DNA of 64,000 nucleotides. Origin: Ceratodon purpureus (taxonomy: Eukaryota > Streptophyta > Bryopsida > Pseudoditrichales > Ditrichaceae). This document shows positions 37,801 to 47,240 of this stretch, in pieces (within the stretch, counting starts at the first letter, position 1; each line of letters opens with the position of its first letter). The stretch covers positions 8,489,768-8,553,767 of the forward strand of contig CM026424.1 in NCBI GenBank assembly GCA_014871385.1. Reading direction: 5' to 3'. Below the pieces are notes generated by a model. The model made no database searches. It was not told where the DNA came from and saw nothing but the letters and a program-made list of their open reading frames with translations. The translations under genes were made by a program, and so were the position numbers.

Positions 37801-37895
37801 ACTTGCGTAGAACCTCGTCTCATGACCGGGGCATAGCGTGTGTCCAGTGCAAAGTGGGGAATGTACTGATTGCTTCGTTCAGCCCTTGCTGCCAT
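34801..37895 (-). CDS. Unit 2 gene C: DDE-transposase-like protein, about 1000 aa
   Basis: Exons 37895-36623, 36590-35407 and 35340-34807 (minus strand) join in phase. Residues 100-200 form a coiled coil; 200-420 are basic and helical. A candidate catalytic core has Asp461 (FVMKLDEAE), Asp558 (WHLAADMK), a zinc-type insertion (CIYC, then HICTLHALVRLAEK) and Glu845 in SCQGMEKSHH, preceded by EHVSHYMVSYMNEVWDE. This D...D...CxxC...H..H...GxEK order resembles a widespread uncharacterised family of eukaryotic transposon proteins and, more distantly, the zinc-inserted RNase H folds of other cut-and-paste transposases. The tail is acidic. It is the likely mobilising enzyme of unit 2. Superfamily assignment is inferred, not shown. 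Confidence 0.66.
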
Positions 37896-38741
37896 CGTGG
37901 ACCCTACAGTCGGTAATCTTGATTGAATCTCCCCTGGTCACACTTGGTGATTTGCTGTTATTCGAGAGAACTTGTTCTGATCTTCGGACACCTCCTACAC
38001 CCAATGAAAAACTGAATTCACAACCTCAAATACTCCGAACCTAATTCGATAGACCTGCGTGGCATCTACAAGCGCTATCGACCACGAAACCTACATTGCC
38101 TTATGCCGTTGTGGCAGCAAGGGCTAATGAAATCGAAATTCAAATTGCTCAAAAACCCAGTAGCCCCTGAACACCCCACAAAGGTTTATCGAATTAGGTT
38201 AACTTACCTTCCCTTCAAGTACATCAGTTTTCATCTCTTCGTTGAAACCTTGGTCGCCGACTGAGAACAACCCCTCGCCGCCGTCGCTGCCAGCGGACGC
38301 TGCCAAGAAATGAATTGCAATCTCAATTTTGCTCCTCCGGTCTGGGGCGCCATCGCCACTCGGAATCTTTCCCGCAAATCACATACGATTGTGCGTCCCA
38401 CAGTGCCAACAACGACTTGCTTGAAGCAGAACAGGGCGCTTCGTTTTCTTGGTGCTGAACGGCGTAGAGCCGGTGGCGCCATCGCGCCCAGACCGTTGTG
38501 GCAGCAATTCGAAGTTGACAATCCGTGGATCGAGGCAACGGATCGAGGCACTTCATTAATCGCCGAGCAATAAATCCCAAGGATTGGCGCTCAACAACCA
38601 CCGTCCACGCCCTCTCGCCAACAAGGCAAAATCCGGCCACGCAACTCCCGTCCGTCCGCTTCGGGCAGCGTTTCAGACCCCTGCTGACAGCGACAGAGGG
38701 GGTTTTGGGCAGGCAGCCCACCTAATCCGGGCTGCCTTACA
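37896..38741 (-). promoter_or_regulatory. Upstream region of unit 2 gene C and subterminal DNA
   Basis: Contains the start region of gene C and the right end of unit 2. TGCTGNCAGCA-type words occur near 37889, 38113, 38285, 38501 and 38688. Close to the right end an inverted repeat, AGGCAGCCCACC...CCGGGCTGCCTT, lies at 38711-38737. No further gene is supported. Confidence 0.45.
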
Positions 38742-38779
38742 AGGCCCGTTGGAGACCTCATTTTTCCCCTAATGTCGTA

Positions 38780-39490
38780 GAGAGAAGTGGACTAAAGGTG
38801 AAGTTGAAGCATTGTTGGACGCATATGAACACAATTATGTCGAATTGGAGAGAGCTACACATGGCAAATTGCAGTGGAAGTATTGTGCAAACAATGTGAA
38901 TAATACACCTGGGAGGCCGAAGAATGCATTTTTTCGAGATGCTAAACAATGCAAAACCAAGATGGATAAACTACGAGAGCAATACAAGAATAAGAAGCTT
39001 AAAGAGGAGAAGAGTGGTTTGGGTACTGTTGATTGGCCCGATTCTTTGAAGCGACTGGACATGATTTTGGAGAGCATCCCTAAGACCGCCGGTCTTGATG
39101 GAGCTCGTGATGGAGGCAAGAAAGCTTCAAAATTGGGCCAAGATTTAAATAAAGATCCTCCCAAATTAGTGAATGAAAAGAAGAAAGAAGACAAACAAGA
39201 GGATGGAGTAACTCGACAAAAAATCAATAAATTCAAGAAAGAGTTCAATGAAGGTAAACTTAAACCTTTTGAAAAACTTATTTGGAACAAAATAAAAAAG
39301 CTATTGATACTTTATTTAAATTAAAAATGGATAGATTGGAATTGGAAAGAGGAAGATAAAAAATGCAGGAAGCTTTGGTAGCTGCCATTGCAGAAACTAA
39401 GAAGGCGAAGAAACTAAAAGATGAAGACATTAGTCGAAGTGTGGGAACTAAAAAGCGGAAGAAACCAGAAGATGAAGACATTAGTTGAAA
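38780..39490 (+). pseudogene. Trihelix (Myb/SANT-like) DNA-binding protein gene, decayed
   Basis: After an AG at 38779-38780 the frame reads REKWTKGEVEALLDAYEHNY, then a spaced AKQCKTKMDKLREQYK and WPDSLKRLDMILES: the tryptophan-helix pattern of trihelix (Myb_DNA-bind_4) domains of plant transcription factors. A Lys-rich region follows. The frame is then broken: a frame change near 39290, a stop near 39357 and another near 39488, although similar Lys-rich residues continue between them. The 5' exon is probably at 27812-27968, on the other side of unit 2. Reading frame breaks fit loss of function after the insertion, but may predate it. Confidence 0.62.
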
Positions 39491-40158
39491 TGAGGCTCGA
39501 GATCCGGATGAATATGACAGAACATGGTGTAATAACTTCCATTTGCTAATGATATTGCTTATGATATAAGGGATATTTAGGTAATTCTGGACAAAAAAAA
39601 GTCCAGAATTCAAAAATGACCAATGCGAACTCAGCGGACCGCCGATGGATGGAGACCACAGATGAACAGTGTCATTGTACATGAATACCACAGAATATGG
39701 AATGCAAAACTGGACATCGAGATGTGCATGGGCGGAATTTGCCAGTGATGGATATATGAACCCGAAGATTGCGACATATGATGCAGAATAAGAGTTACAA
39801 TGAATACTTTAAAGAATATCATGTTGATTCAAGTAATGAAATGTACAATACAGAGTCGGCGACCCGCCGATAATAGAACACGCTAAACTAACTAGTCCCG
39901 TAGCACTTTGAGTCATGAAGTCCTACAACATTAAGTCTACACCCAGCACTATGTACCAAGTTGACGTAAATCCTATCACATTATAACCTACTCGGAAAAC
40001 TATTTCCCTAAAAGCATAGCCGTAAGGTCAATGAGTAAATCATATATTTGAAGGCCGCACAAACGGGTCGACCAAGTCGGCGGGCAGCCGATGGAAGGTG
40101 TTCTGTTGGTCAGGAGGAGGGAAGAAGTGCAAGTTGGCGGCGAAAAAGTCCGCCTAAC

Positions 40159-40836
40159 TCAGTCCCAGCAAACTTCAGTCCAGTCCACTCGTGCACGTCC
40201 AAACTTTCTCGCAGCTTCAATTGCCCAGTGCACTTGCCCCGGCCTACACGCCTGCGCCATATACTCCGGTACAGATCCGAACTTGTGCAAGGGATAAACC
40301 AGAGGAAGGATATCTGTAGCAATATTAGGTATAACGCCGTCATCGTTCGGAAAGTTTAGATGACCCTGAAAAGGCCAAGGAATGTAGCACATACAGTTTG
40401 GTGTCCTCCTCAATGACCTCGGGTCAACATCCACAAATAGCACCTGATCTAGTTTGCAGACGTTTCTAGACTGTACCTTGGAGCAAACTTGACCTAACGT
40501 CTTATAACTCCAGGGGAAATTCTCCCGGTCGATAAGGTCACTTCTGCTATACACGAAGGACAGCCTCTCCATTACACCGGCCGGCAGAATATGTGTGAGT
40601 AAAGGCTTCAGTTCTCCCAAGGGCATCTTCGACCACAGACCAACATGGAAATGCAAGAAAAGCATGTCGAAAAGCTTCTTCAAACCTGGGCGCTTCACTA
40701 CATTCCGATGCGTATCCCATGGCAAAGCCTCTATCCTGGGATCCACATAGCAGAGAAGGCCATTGACGCATAGGACAATACATTTCTTGACATGATGAGG
40801 TGGACCGTGAAGGCATTTGAAATAAAACGAGGAACC
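40159..40836 (-). CDS. Unit 3 HAD gene 3: degenerate FCP1/NIF-like domain
   Basis: An exon begins after CTTCAG at 40837. It reads VKKCIVLCVNGLLCYVD where the relatives at 59230 and 57875 read YFLVLDINGLLLVQ and YYLVLDIKGLLI. The order continues in parallel: RPGLKKLFD for RPGLEKFLE, FHVGLWSKM for FEVVFWSCV, and VLFVDVDPRS for TLLVDDSPY. The nucleophile Asp of motif I is Cys here, so phosphatase activity is unlikely. The C-terminal 60 residues differ from the relatives. An upstream exon must exist; its location was not found, and the hAT insertion lies only about 200 bp upstream. Confidence 0.62.
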   Translation of the reverse strand, partial: GSSFYFKCLHGPPHHVKKCIVLCVNGLLCYVDPRIEALPWDTHRNVVKRPGLKKLFDMLFLHFHVGLWSKMPLGELKPLLTHILPAGVMERLSFVYSRSDLIDRENFPWSYKTLGQVCSKVQSRNVCKLDQVLFVDVDPRSLRRTPNCMCYIPWPFQGHLNFPNDDGVIPNIATDILPLVYPLHKFGSVPEYMAQACRPGQVHWAIEAARKFGRARVDWTEVCWD

Positions 40837-41029
40837 CTGAAGAATATGAAATGCAATCAGTGAAGGAAATCAAGGAACAGGACGAAGTATATGAAAGAAA
40901 TGGACTACATTCAAAGTCGTCGGCGACCCGCCGACAAAACGATGCATTGAAGAAACCTCAAAGGTAAATGTGCAGCAAGTGAAATGTCATGCATGCATCT
41001 TCAAAAAGAAGTACCGAATTGCAGCATTG

Positions 41030-41037
41030 GAAACAAA
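41030..41037. repeat. Target-site duplication of the giant hAT, left copy
   Basis: GAAACAAA, directly before the CAGGG end. Identical to 57759-57766. Confidence 0.95.
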
Positions 41038-41039
41038 CA

Positions 41040-41950
41040 GGGTTGTTCAAATAGACGTCCGACCCGGCTCCGGACGTCAAGACGTCCGACCCGGACGTCC
41101 CCCGTCCCGGACGTGGCGTCCCCGACGCTCGAGAATTACGCCGCGGTAATAATTTTGCGACCCCGGAGGGGTAAAAACATTCCCCAGCCGTCCGATCGGC
41201 CGATCCCGCCACCACGCCTCATCTCGGCCGTCCGTTCGCGGGGACGGCCGCGGGGACGGCCGCGGAGACGGCCGCGGGGTCGTTGCGGACGGCCGCACGT
41301 CGATCCGACGGCCAAGATGCGGCCGTGCTGGCACATCGCGGGCCGTCGGATGTGGGCGGCCCTCTAGGGCCGTCGGATCCCACGGCCGTCGCCGCGGCCG
41401 ACCGCGGGGACGGCCTCGGGGACGGCCGCGGGATCCGACGGCCCGGATCGATCCCGGCGCCTGCCATCGGGGACCGCTCGATCGGCGCGGCCGACCGCGG
41501 GCCGTCCGATCCCGCGGCCGTCCCCGCGGTCGGCAACGGCGACGGCCGCGGGATCGGACGGCCCGCGGCAGCCATGGTCGGCCTGGGTGGGCCGTCCGAT
41601 CGGGCGGCCGTCTCCGCGGTCGGCCGCGGGGACGGCCACTGGATCGGACGGCCCTCCGCGGCCGACCATGGCCGCCGCGGAGGGCCGTCCGATCCCGCGG
41701 CCGTCCGCGTGGGCGACCGCGGGGAGACACGGCCGTTCGCGCGGCCGACCGCGTGCAGACGGGGCCGACCGCGGAGACGGCCGCGTCGGTCGGACGGCCA
41801 CGCGGCGCCATCGCCCGACGCGGCCGTCCGATCGGACGGCCGGCGCCTTCGGGCGGAGTCGCGCCCGATCGGACGGCCGCGGGGGCGTAGATCGGACGGC
41901 CGCGGGGACGGCCGTGGGGACGGCCGTGGGGACGGCGGCGAGGTCGGCTT
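41040..41950 (+). promoter_or_regulatory. GC-rich GGACGGCC array 1, upstream of the kinase-like gene
   Basis: About 900 bp of very GC-rich DNA made of GGACGGCC, GCGGCCGTCC and GATCGGACGGCC words in both orientations, in contrast to the AT-rich flanks. It ends at a TATA box at 41955. The first 85 bp are the subterminal GGACGTCC repeats of the element. The long frames on both strands across it are Arg/Pro/Gly artefacts of the repeat. Confidence 0.85.
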
Positions 41951-41970
41951 CCCCTATATAAGGGGAAGCC
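41946..41970 (+). promoter_or_regulatory. Palindromic TATA box of the kinase-like gene
   Basis: Arms GGCTTCCCCT and AGGGGAAGCC surround ATATA, giving CTATATAAGG at the centre. It lies directly after array 1 and about 270 bp before the ATG at 42230. A G-run occurs in the leader near 42090. Confidence 0.75.
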
Positions 41971-42229
41971 GCCTCTTCATTTTTTACCTTTTTTCTCTCT
42001 TTTCGAGTGAGGCTGATTGCTACTGGTGGGGGACTTGATCCTTCTCCGTTGGTCGTTCTCACCGGGAGGAAAGGGGTCCTTCATTTGGGGGGGGGGGGAC
42101 TTTTCGAATTTTTAAACGCTTTTTTTTAAAACCCTTTGGATTTGTATTGCTCTTATTAATCATTGTGGGAATTGAGGGTTTCTTTGGAGTTGCGGTTACG
42201 ATTTCTTGAAGCCTTGAAGGCTTTCCACG

Positions 42230-43705
42230 ATGCCGAAGAATAAGAAGCAGAAGAATGTGGGGGAATGGGCGAACAAATTCGATGACATGCCGAGCTTACA
42301 TTGCAAGGATTATATTGTGGCATTCATCGTGGAATTTTACCAGGAGAATACCCTTGTTTCATTGAATAGTCGTTACGTTCGGTATGAGGAAGATGGGCCC
42401 AGGAAATTCAAGTCAGAGATGGAGACAAAGATTAGGGATCGTTTGATGGATCCGTGCTGGCATTCGGATACACAGAAGCCCGGTTACGATCATTTCGTGT
42501 CACAACGTGCACACGATGCGTTATGGAATGCTAAAGAGGTTATTACTAAGTATGCAAAGGCGCAAAGGGGGGGAGTCCAGGCCTTCAAGGATACTATTGC
42601 AAAGGCAGATTGCTTCACGAGACTAATGGCGCCCCATAGCTCAAGAAAGCATCGACGGGCGTCTATTACTTGGTGGAATTCTCCGATTGGGATGGAGACG
42701 GCGGCTGACTTACGTAAACGGCATTTGACTATCTTGGCAGACTTTGCAGTTTTCTATTACTTGGACAAGGAAGTCCAGAGAGGTGGTTATGCTACCATAC
42801 GTAGGGTTCGTATCGAAGGAAACCCGCAAATCCCACCGTACTGGGAGTTTGCTGAGAAACGGCCGCTCAATTGGTCTATGAGGCCGGATTTGGCACGTGT
42901 GGACCACAACAATGAATCTCTTGCGATAAGGATTCCCCATCCTGGTGTCATCCGCTTCCAGGCCATTCATCAGTTGGAACATCTGGGATTCATGTTCTGG
43001 TGGAACGGTGGGACCCTTCGAGCCATGCTACAGAGAGACAACGAGGCCCCGGGTGACCTCCCCATCGACTACATCTTCAGAGAGAATGCAGACGACAGTC
43101 CGATTCTAGGGAAGCGTCTCCAACTTTTCCGAAGTAAGCGTACAGAGCTTGCTTGGGCATTGTGTAACATCATAGATGCCGTACACAAATACGGTTACCT
43201 CCACAATGACTTGTCACCGGACAACATCCTACTTCACTTTCCGGAAGATGAGTCCAAGATCTACATCGGGGTTTGTGATTGGGGCTTGATGACGAAGACA
43301 CTAGAGAACAGAAGGTCGCCTTGGGTTTTTGAGAATGTCCATCAGAAGGAGGAGACTATGAGGAGGCGATACTGGGTGGATCCTCGCGTGGTATACGTAC
43401 ACAAGGAAAACCAAGATATTCAAATCATTCCAGATTTGACGGTTGCATCGGAGGATTTCGCAGCTGCGAAGATAGCGGCGAAGATCAACAGGGGCAACAT
43501 GTGCACGGCATACCACGAAGCCGAGCCAGTAGAAACACGCCATTTCCAGAATATCGGAGAACTCGCAATGGTTTTCGAAGGTTACCTTGAGAGAGTTTGC
43601 CAAAACAACAGAGGAACGATTGGTGGACTCGGACATCTTATTAACCGTTTCAGAGATACACACAACTGGCCCACTCCCATCGAGCACTATCGCGAGGGTT
43701 ACTGA
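42230..43705 (+). CDS. Unit 1 gene 1: kinase-like protein, 491 aa
   Basis: Intronless. Residues 1-180 are not recognised except for CKDYIVAFIVEF near residue 25, which loosely recalls CKKYVKM/CKEYVKM in genes 2 and 3. From about 185 the sequence resembles a protein kinase: a Gly-loop-like QRGGYATIRRVRI, a catalytic loop HNDLSPDNILL (His325) and DWG (about 349) in place of DFG. A VAIK-type lysine is not obvious, so activity is uncertain; it could be a pseudokinase or an atypical kinase. It converges on gene 2 and has its own GC array and TATA box. Its role in the transposon is unknown; modifying the transposase or host silencing factors are possibilities. Confidence 0.72.
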   Translation: MPKNKKQKNVGEWANKFDDMPSLHCKDYIVAFIVEFYQENTLVSLNSRYVRYEEDGPRKFKSEMETKIRDRLMDPCWHSDTQKPGYDHFVSQRAHDALWNAKEVITKYAKAQRGGVQAFKDTIAKADCFTRLMAPHSSRKHRRASITWWNSPIGMETAADLRKRHLTILADFAVFYYLDKEVQRGGYATIRRVRIEGNPQIPPYWEFAEKRPLNWSMRPDLARVDHNNESLAIRIPHPGVIRFQAIHQLEHLGFMFWWNGGTLRAMLQRDNEAPGDLPIDYIFRENADDSPILGKRLQLFRSKRTELAWALCNIIDAVHKYGYLHNDLSPDNILLHFPEDESKIYIGVCDWGLMTKTLENRRSPWVFENVHQKEETMRRRYWVDPRVVYVHKENQDIQIIPDLTVASEDFAAAKIAAKINRGNMCTAYHEAEPVETRHFQNIGELAMVFEGYLERVCQNNRGTIGGLGHLINRFRDTHNWPTPIEHYREGY

Positions 43706-44655
43706 TATGGAGTTACATATCTACCTTTCCGTATTTCTATAAAAGCATAATGTTTTTTTTGTTACCGGACGGCGGGCATAGCTCTTAGTAGTGAATAGTC
43801 CTATTTACACTCTATATTATTATGAGATGTTGGAATCTCAATTTTTGTACACCGGTCAATATTTTGTTTATAAAGTTTACTTGCATTTGGTTCAAATATG
43901 GTCTCTGTACTAAGATTGGTCTATTTCTACCCCTTGTATTATGAGGAAAACGGATTGGCTCCACACATCTAGCTAAAAGTCAATACTCTCAATTCTAATT
44001 ATGAAAATTATGCGATATGTGAATTGTAACATTTATGCTTTGTAATTTTTATTCTTACAAATATTGGCAAGCGTATACTCAAGTTCTTTTCGTGAAGACG
44101 AAAGCGTAAGGGCCGCAAAACGTGATTGCTCATAATCCTTTGTACAAACAAATACCTTAGATATAAATATGCAGTCATCAAAAAATATCATTCACGATAT
44201 TCTTATTAATTTAGCCAAAAAAATAATTGAAAATTATTTTGCATACTGGTCTTGAGATTCATTATATTCTAGTGCTCGTAAGCCGTAGACTCGTAACCCA
44301 TGTCAATAGGAAGTTGTCATTTTAAAAATAGTGATATTGATAGTAATGTGCACTTCGAATACGGCTACAAGAATATTAAAAAGGTAAATTCCTTTCAAAT
44401 GTGAAGACAACTACAATATAAAAGACAACACAACTACACTCTAAAACACTAATTATATCTATTCTACTTGCAAAATGTGGCACGTGCCTGTATTCTTGAG
44501 TCCTTACATTTTAAACCTCCATCTACAAAACTGCAAACTACGTACATACTATGCTTGCATCTTTTACTTTCCGTTCTAAATTTGTAATATGCGAAGTCCA
44601 CATTAAAGTCTCGGTACGCTACGATGCTGTAGAAAGTACTACCATGCACCCCATT
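43706..44655. other. AT-rich spacer between convergent genes 1 and 2 of unit 1
   Basis: No supported gene. It should hold the 3' untranslated regions of both genes. Confidence 0.6.
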
Positions 44656-46218
44656 CTAATAGTCTCCCCTCCACCCTAATCCATTGTAGTCATATGGATG
44701 ATAATAGTTCCCATCATTGGGGAGTTCGCTTGGACCTCCCCGATTGTACGTTTCTTGTGGCCCGTGCCTTGCAGAATTTGTGGAGGCTCTCAGAAGTCTC
44801 TCTCTCTCCTCCATCAATCTTCAATTATCCCGTCTTAGGTGGAACGCATGATTCTCCATCTGTAGTACGTAATTTTGCCTTCTTCGCTCCAACTCTAGTT
44901 CTTCCTCAAAATAGCTATCTCTTACAACTCGACCGAGAGGGTATCCAAAAGGAGGAGGTGGTACTCCGTCATCGCGATGAACTACGTTGCGGTTGTCCCC
45001 GCTATTGTGATCAGTACCGTCGGTGTGATAACCTAGAGGTGGAGGAAATATTCCAGGCGGAGTCCGCGAAGATGATCTGTAATCATCTTCTGCAAATAGG
45101 GCAGATGGGGTACCATGACCACCATATCCGCGGTATGGAGGGGGAGTTGCGTAATCATCACGACCGAGTCTCTGCGTATCTTCTTCGCGATGTGGGGAAT
45201 AACCGTGAGGTACCTCTCTCGGATGTGTTCGATGGCGCGGACTAGCACTCCTTGGAGGACTCGGTATTTCCGACCAGCCGTCGTCATAGTTACTAAAGTA
45301 TCTTGATCCCGTTGCATAATCTGGCCACGGTCGTCCCCCATAGGGTCCATACGTGCTATCCGCAAAGTCAAAGGGTAAATCAGCTCCTTCCGGTTCCCCG
45401 TGGCCATAGCCTTGTTCGTGGGGTCCCATGTCCTGACAATCTAGCGAACGATGTCCCCCGTGGGCAGAGCTTTGTCCATACTCCTCATGGTTGGTACGTG
45501 ATGACTCTCTGGCACGATGCCCTCTGCGATTCCTTGGATTTTCGTTTGAGCGACGCCCTCGATAGTTGTCTTCATCAGCATAGCTTAAACGACGTCTCTC
45601 CTGTTCCTCATCATTATATTCGATGGCTAGAGTTTGTATTCCTGCATCTTGTGCCGGTGGACTCCGACGGTTTGAAATATGTAATGGGGGACAATCGCTA
45701 TGTCCACTCCAGTCTGTTACAAGATCCATGCTGTCTCTGTTCATTCTATCTGTCCTCAGGCCCGAGACTGTAGTCCAGTCAACCCTCTTATGTAAGACTA
45801 TCTCCGCCCACACCATTGCCATATTCGAATACAACATGATATGAGGTCGGGAGTTCTGGATTCGTGCTGCTCGAAAAACCTCGTTGTATCGAATTTTGAA
45901 ATGATTACTTTCACAATTGTCGATCCTGATTTCTCCCCGTGTTGCTTGTTTCTCCGCAGCCTCGGTACGTAGATGTACTGGGATCAACTTCATGAGGTGC
46001 TTCATCTTGACATATTCCTTGCAAGTTACCATCCGCCATGGTGATGGTTCCCCCTCCCATCCAATCTCTGCTACACAATCAGGGTCATTCGTAGCGTATG
46101 GATCCAAGGGGTGTTTCCTTTTAGGAGTGGAGGGTCCTCCCCGGTCGTTACGAGGCATGGCGAAAGTCCGGTAAGCGAGTAGCTGTGAATACCGTGTATC
46201 GTACCAACCTCGTAACAA
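44656..46218 (-). CDS. Unit 1 gene 2: protein with the YVKM domain and an Arg/Ser/Tyr-rich tail, 465 aa (longer if the stop is read through)
   Basis: ATG at 46218; the intronless frame reaches a TGA at 44821-44823. Beyond it the same frame stays open for about 55 codons (RLMEERERLL... to GLGWRGDY) to a stop near 44656, with the same Arg/Gly/Tyr-rich style, so the TGA looks like a recent nonsense change or a read-through site. Residues 60-150 match gene 3 of the element: TCKEYVKMKHLMKLIP for ECKKYVKMYHIDKLWP and VWAEIVLHKRVDWTT for VYAELILKRKISWCT. The C-terminal half is disordered, rich in R, S, Y, G, P and H, resembling RNA-binding or condensate-forming tails. Function unknown. Confidence 0.72.
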
Positions 46219-46493
46219 TGCCTGTAACTTCTCCCCACCGTATAAAAGTTGATTTAATCTCGTATATATCTAGTGCATAAGGACTAAAACAAAACCCAGA
46301 ACTCCTGCCAAAAAACCGTACGTATGAAGCACTATATTGTTGGTTTCATAATAACCAACAAACGGTGCTGACAACCCTAAACACAATCCCACGATAACCC
46401 GTGGGGAAGTAGTAAAAGCTTGGAGGAACGCAACTGAGCTGAAGTAAATCCAGCACATGTAGCACGAGCACCCAAGTGAAGAAAAAGGAAGAA

Positions 46494-46516
46494 GGGCCAG
46501 CCATTTATGCTGGCCC
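46494..46516 (-). promoter_or_regulatory. Palindromic TATA-like box of unit 1 gene 2
   Basis: Arms GGGCCAGC and GCTGGCCC surround CATTTAT, which reads ATAAATG on the minus strand. It lies between the GC array and the ATG, about 280 bp upstream. Confidence 0.6.
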
Positions 46517-46529
46517 GAACCCCTAGGCA

Positions 46530-47240
46530 GCCAGTTAGGTCAAACGACGGCCCCCCTACGGCCGTTGGATCTCGGGGAATGGAGAATCCAACGGCCGTAA
46601 CTGGTCCGTCGCGGGAGCGGTCGCGGCCGTCCACGATCGCGGCCGCGACCGGTCGTGCGGCCGCGACCGCTCCCCAAAGGGTGCGTCGGTGGACCGCCGC
46701 CCCGCGGTCGGGACGGCCGACCACGTCGACGGGCGTCCCCGGGGTCGGCCGCGGCCCACCGCGGGGACGGCCGTGCTCCACCCCGCGGTCGGAGGCTGCA
46801 GCGGCGTGGTCGGCCACGGCCGACCACGCCGACGGCCCTTCCGACCGCGGGGTGGGCCGTGGCCGTCGCCGGGGACGGCCGTGCTGAACCCCGCGGGGAC
46901 GGCCTTGTCCGACCCCGCGGGGACGGCCGTGCTCCACCCCGCGGTCGGCCACGGCCGTCCACGCGGTCGGCCAGGGCTGTCCACGCGGACGGACCTTTCG
47001 ACCGCGGGGTCGGCCGTGGCCGTCCCCGGGGTCGGGGGGCTGCGACCGCGGTGTCGGCCAAGGTCGTCCACGCGGGGTCGGCCGCGGCCGTCCACGCGGG
47101 GTCAGCCACGGCCGTCCCCGCGTGGACGGCCGTCGTCCGCAGCCGTAGGATCTTGTCGTCGGAGCAGATCCGACGGCCGTGGGCGACGGCCGTCCACGCG
47201 GGGTCGGCCGTGGCCGTCCCCGGGGACGGCCGGGGAGGGG
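46530..47240 (-). promoter_or_regulatory. GC-rich GGACGGCC array 2, upstream of unit 1 gene 2
   Basis: About 700 bp of CGGGGACGGCCG, CCGCGGTCGG and GGCCGTGGCCG words. It ends a few tens of bases before the TATA-like box of gene 2. The overlapping long frames are repeat artefacts. Confidence 0.82.

Larger units (their letters stand above)
27969..38758. mobile_element. Unit 2: about 10.8-kb multi-gene DNA transposon
   Basis: Inverted ends: GGTCTCCAACGGGCCTT appears at the left (27969-27985) and as its reverse complement at the right (38742-38758). The match may extend to TGRGGTCTCC. The unit contains three genes (28719-30057 plus strand, 32969-31034 and 37895-about 34807 minus strand), all with introns, and more than twenty copies of the near-palindrome TGCTGNCAGCA. 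It separates two parts of a trihelix gene. The third gene is a DDE-transposase-like protein and would be the mobilising enzyme. A target duplication is not clear (at best TT), so the exact edges are uncertain by a few bases. The superfamily is not assigned. Confidence 0.75.

Noticed and set aside
27961-38769. An 8-bp target duplication for unit 2
   Set aside because: The flanks AGGAGCAGTT and TTTTTCCCCT share at most a TT next to the inverted ends, so no duplication length can be claimed.
39278-39691. Minus-strand frame at the unit 2/unit 3 border
   Set aside because: It overlaps the antisense of the decayed trihelix gene and runs through intergenic DNA; no domain is visible.
41077-42062. 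Long Arg/Pro/Gly-rich open frames on both strands across the GC arrays (also near 46.4-47.4, 49.35-50.0 and 57.1-57.7 kb)
   Set aside because: They exist in several frames at once and simply translate the GGACGGCC repeats; GC-rich DNA has few stop codons.
44694-45245. Plus-strand frame of 183 codons
   Set aside because: It is antisense to gene 2 of unit 1, whose frame is longer, has a domain shared with gene 3 and has a matching promoter.
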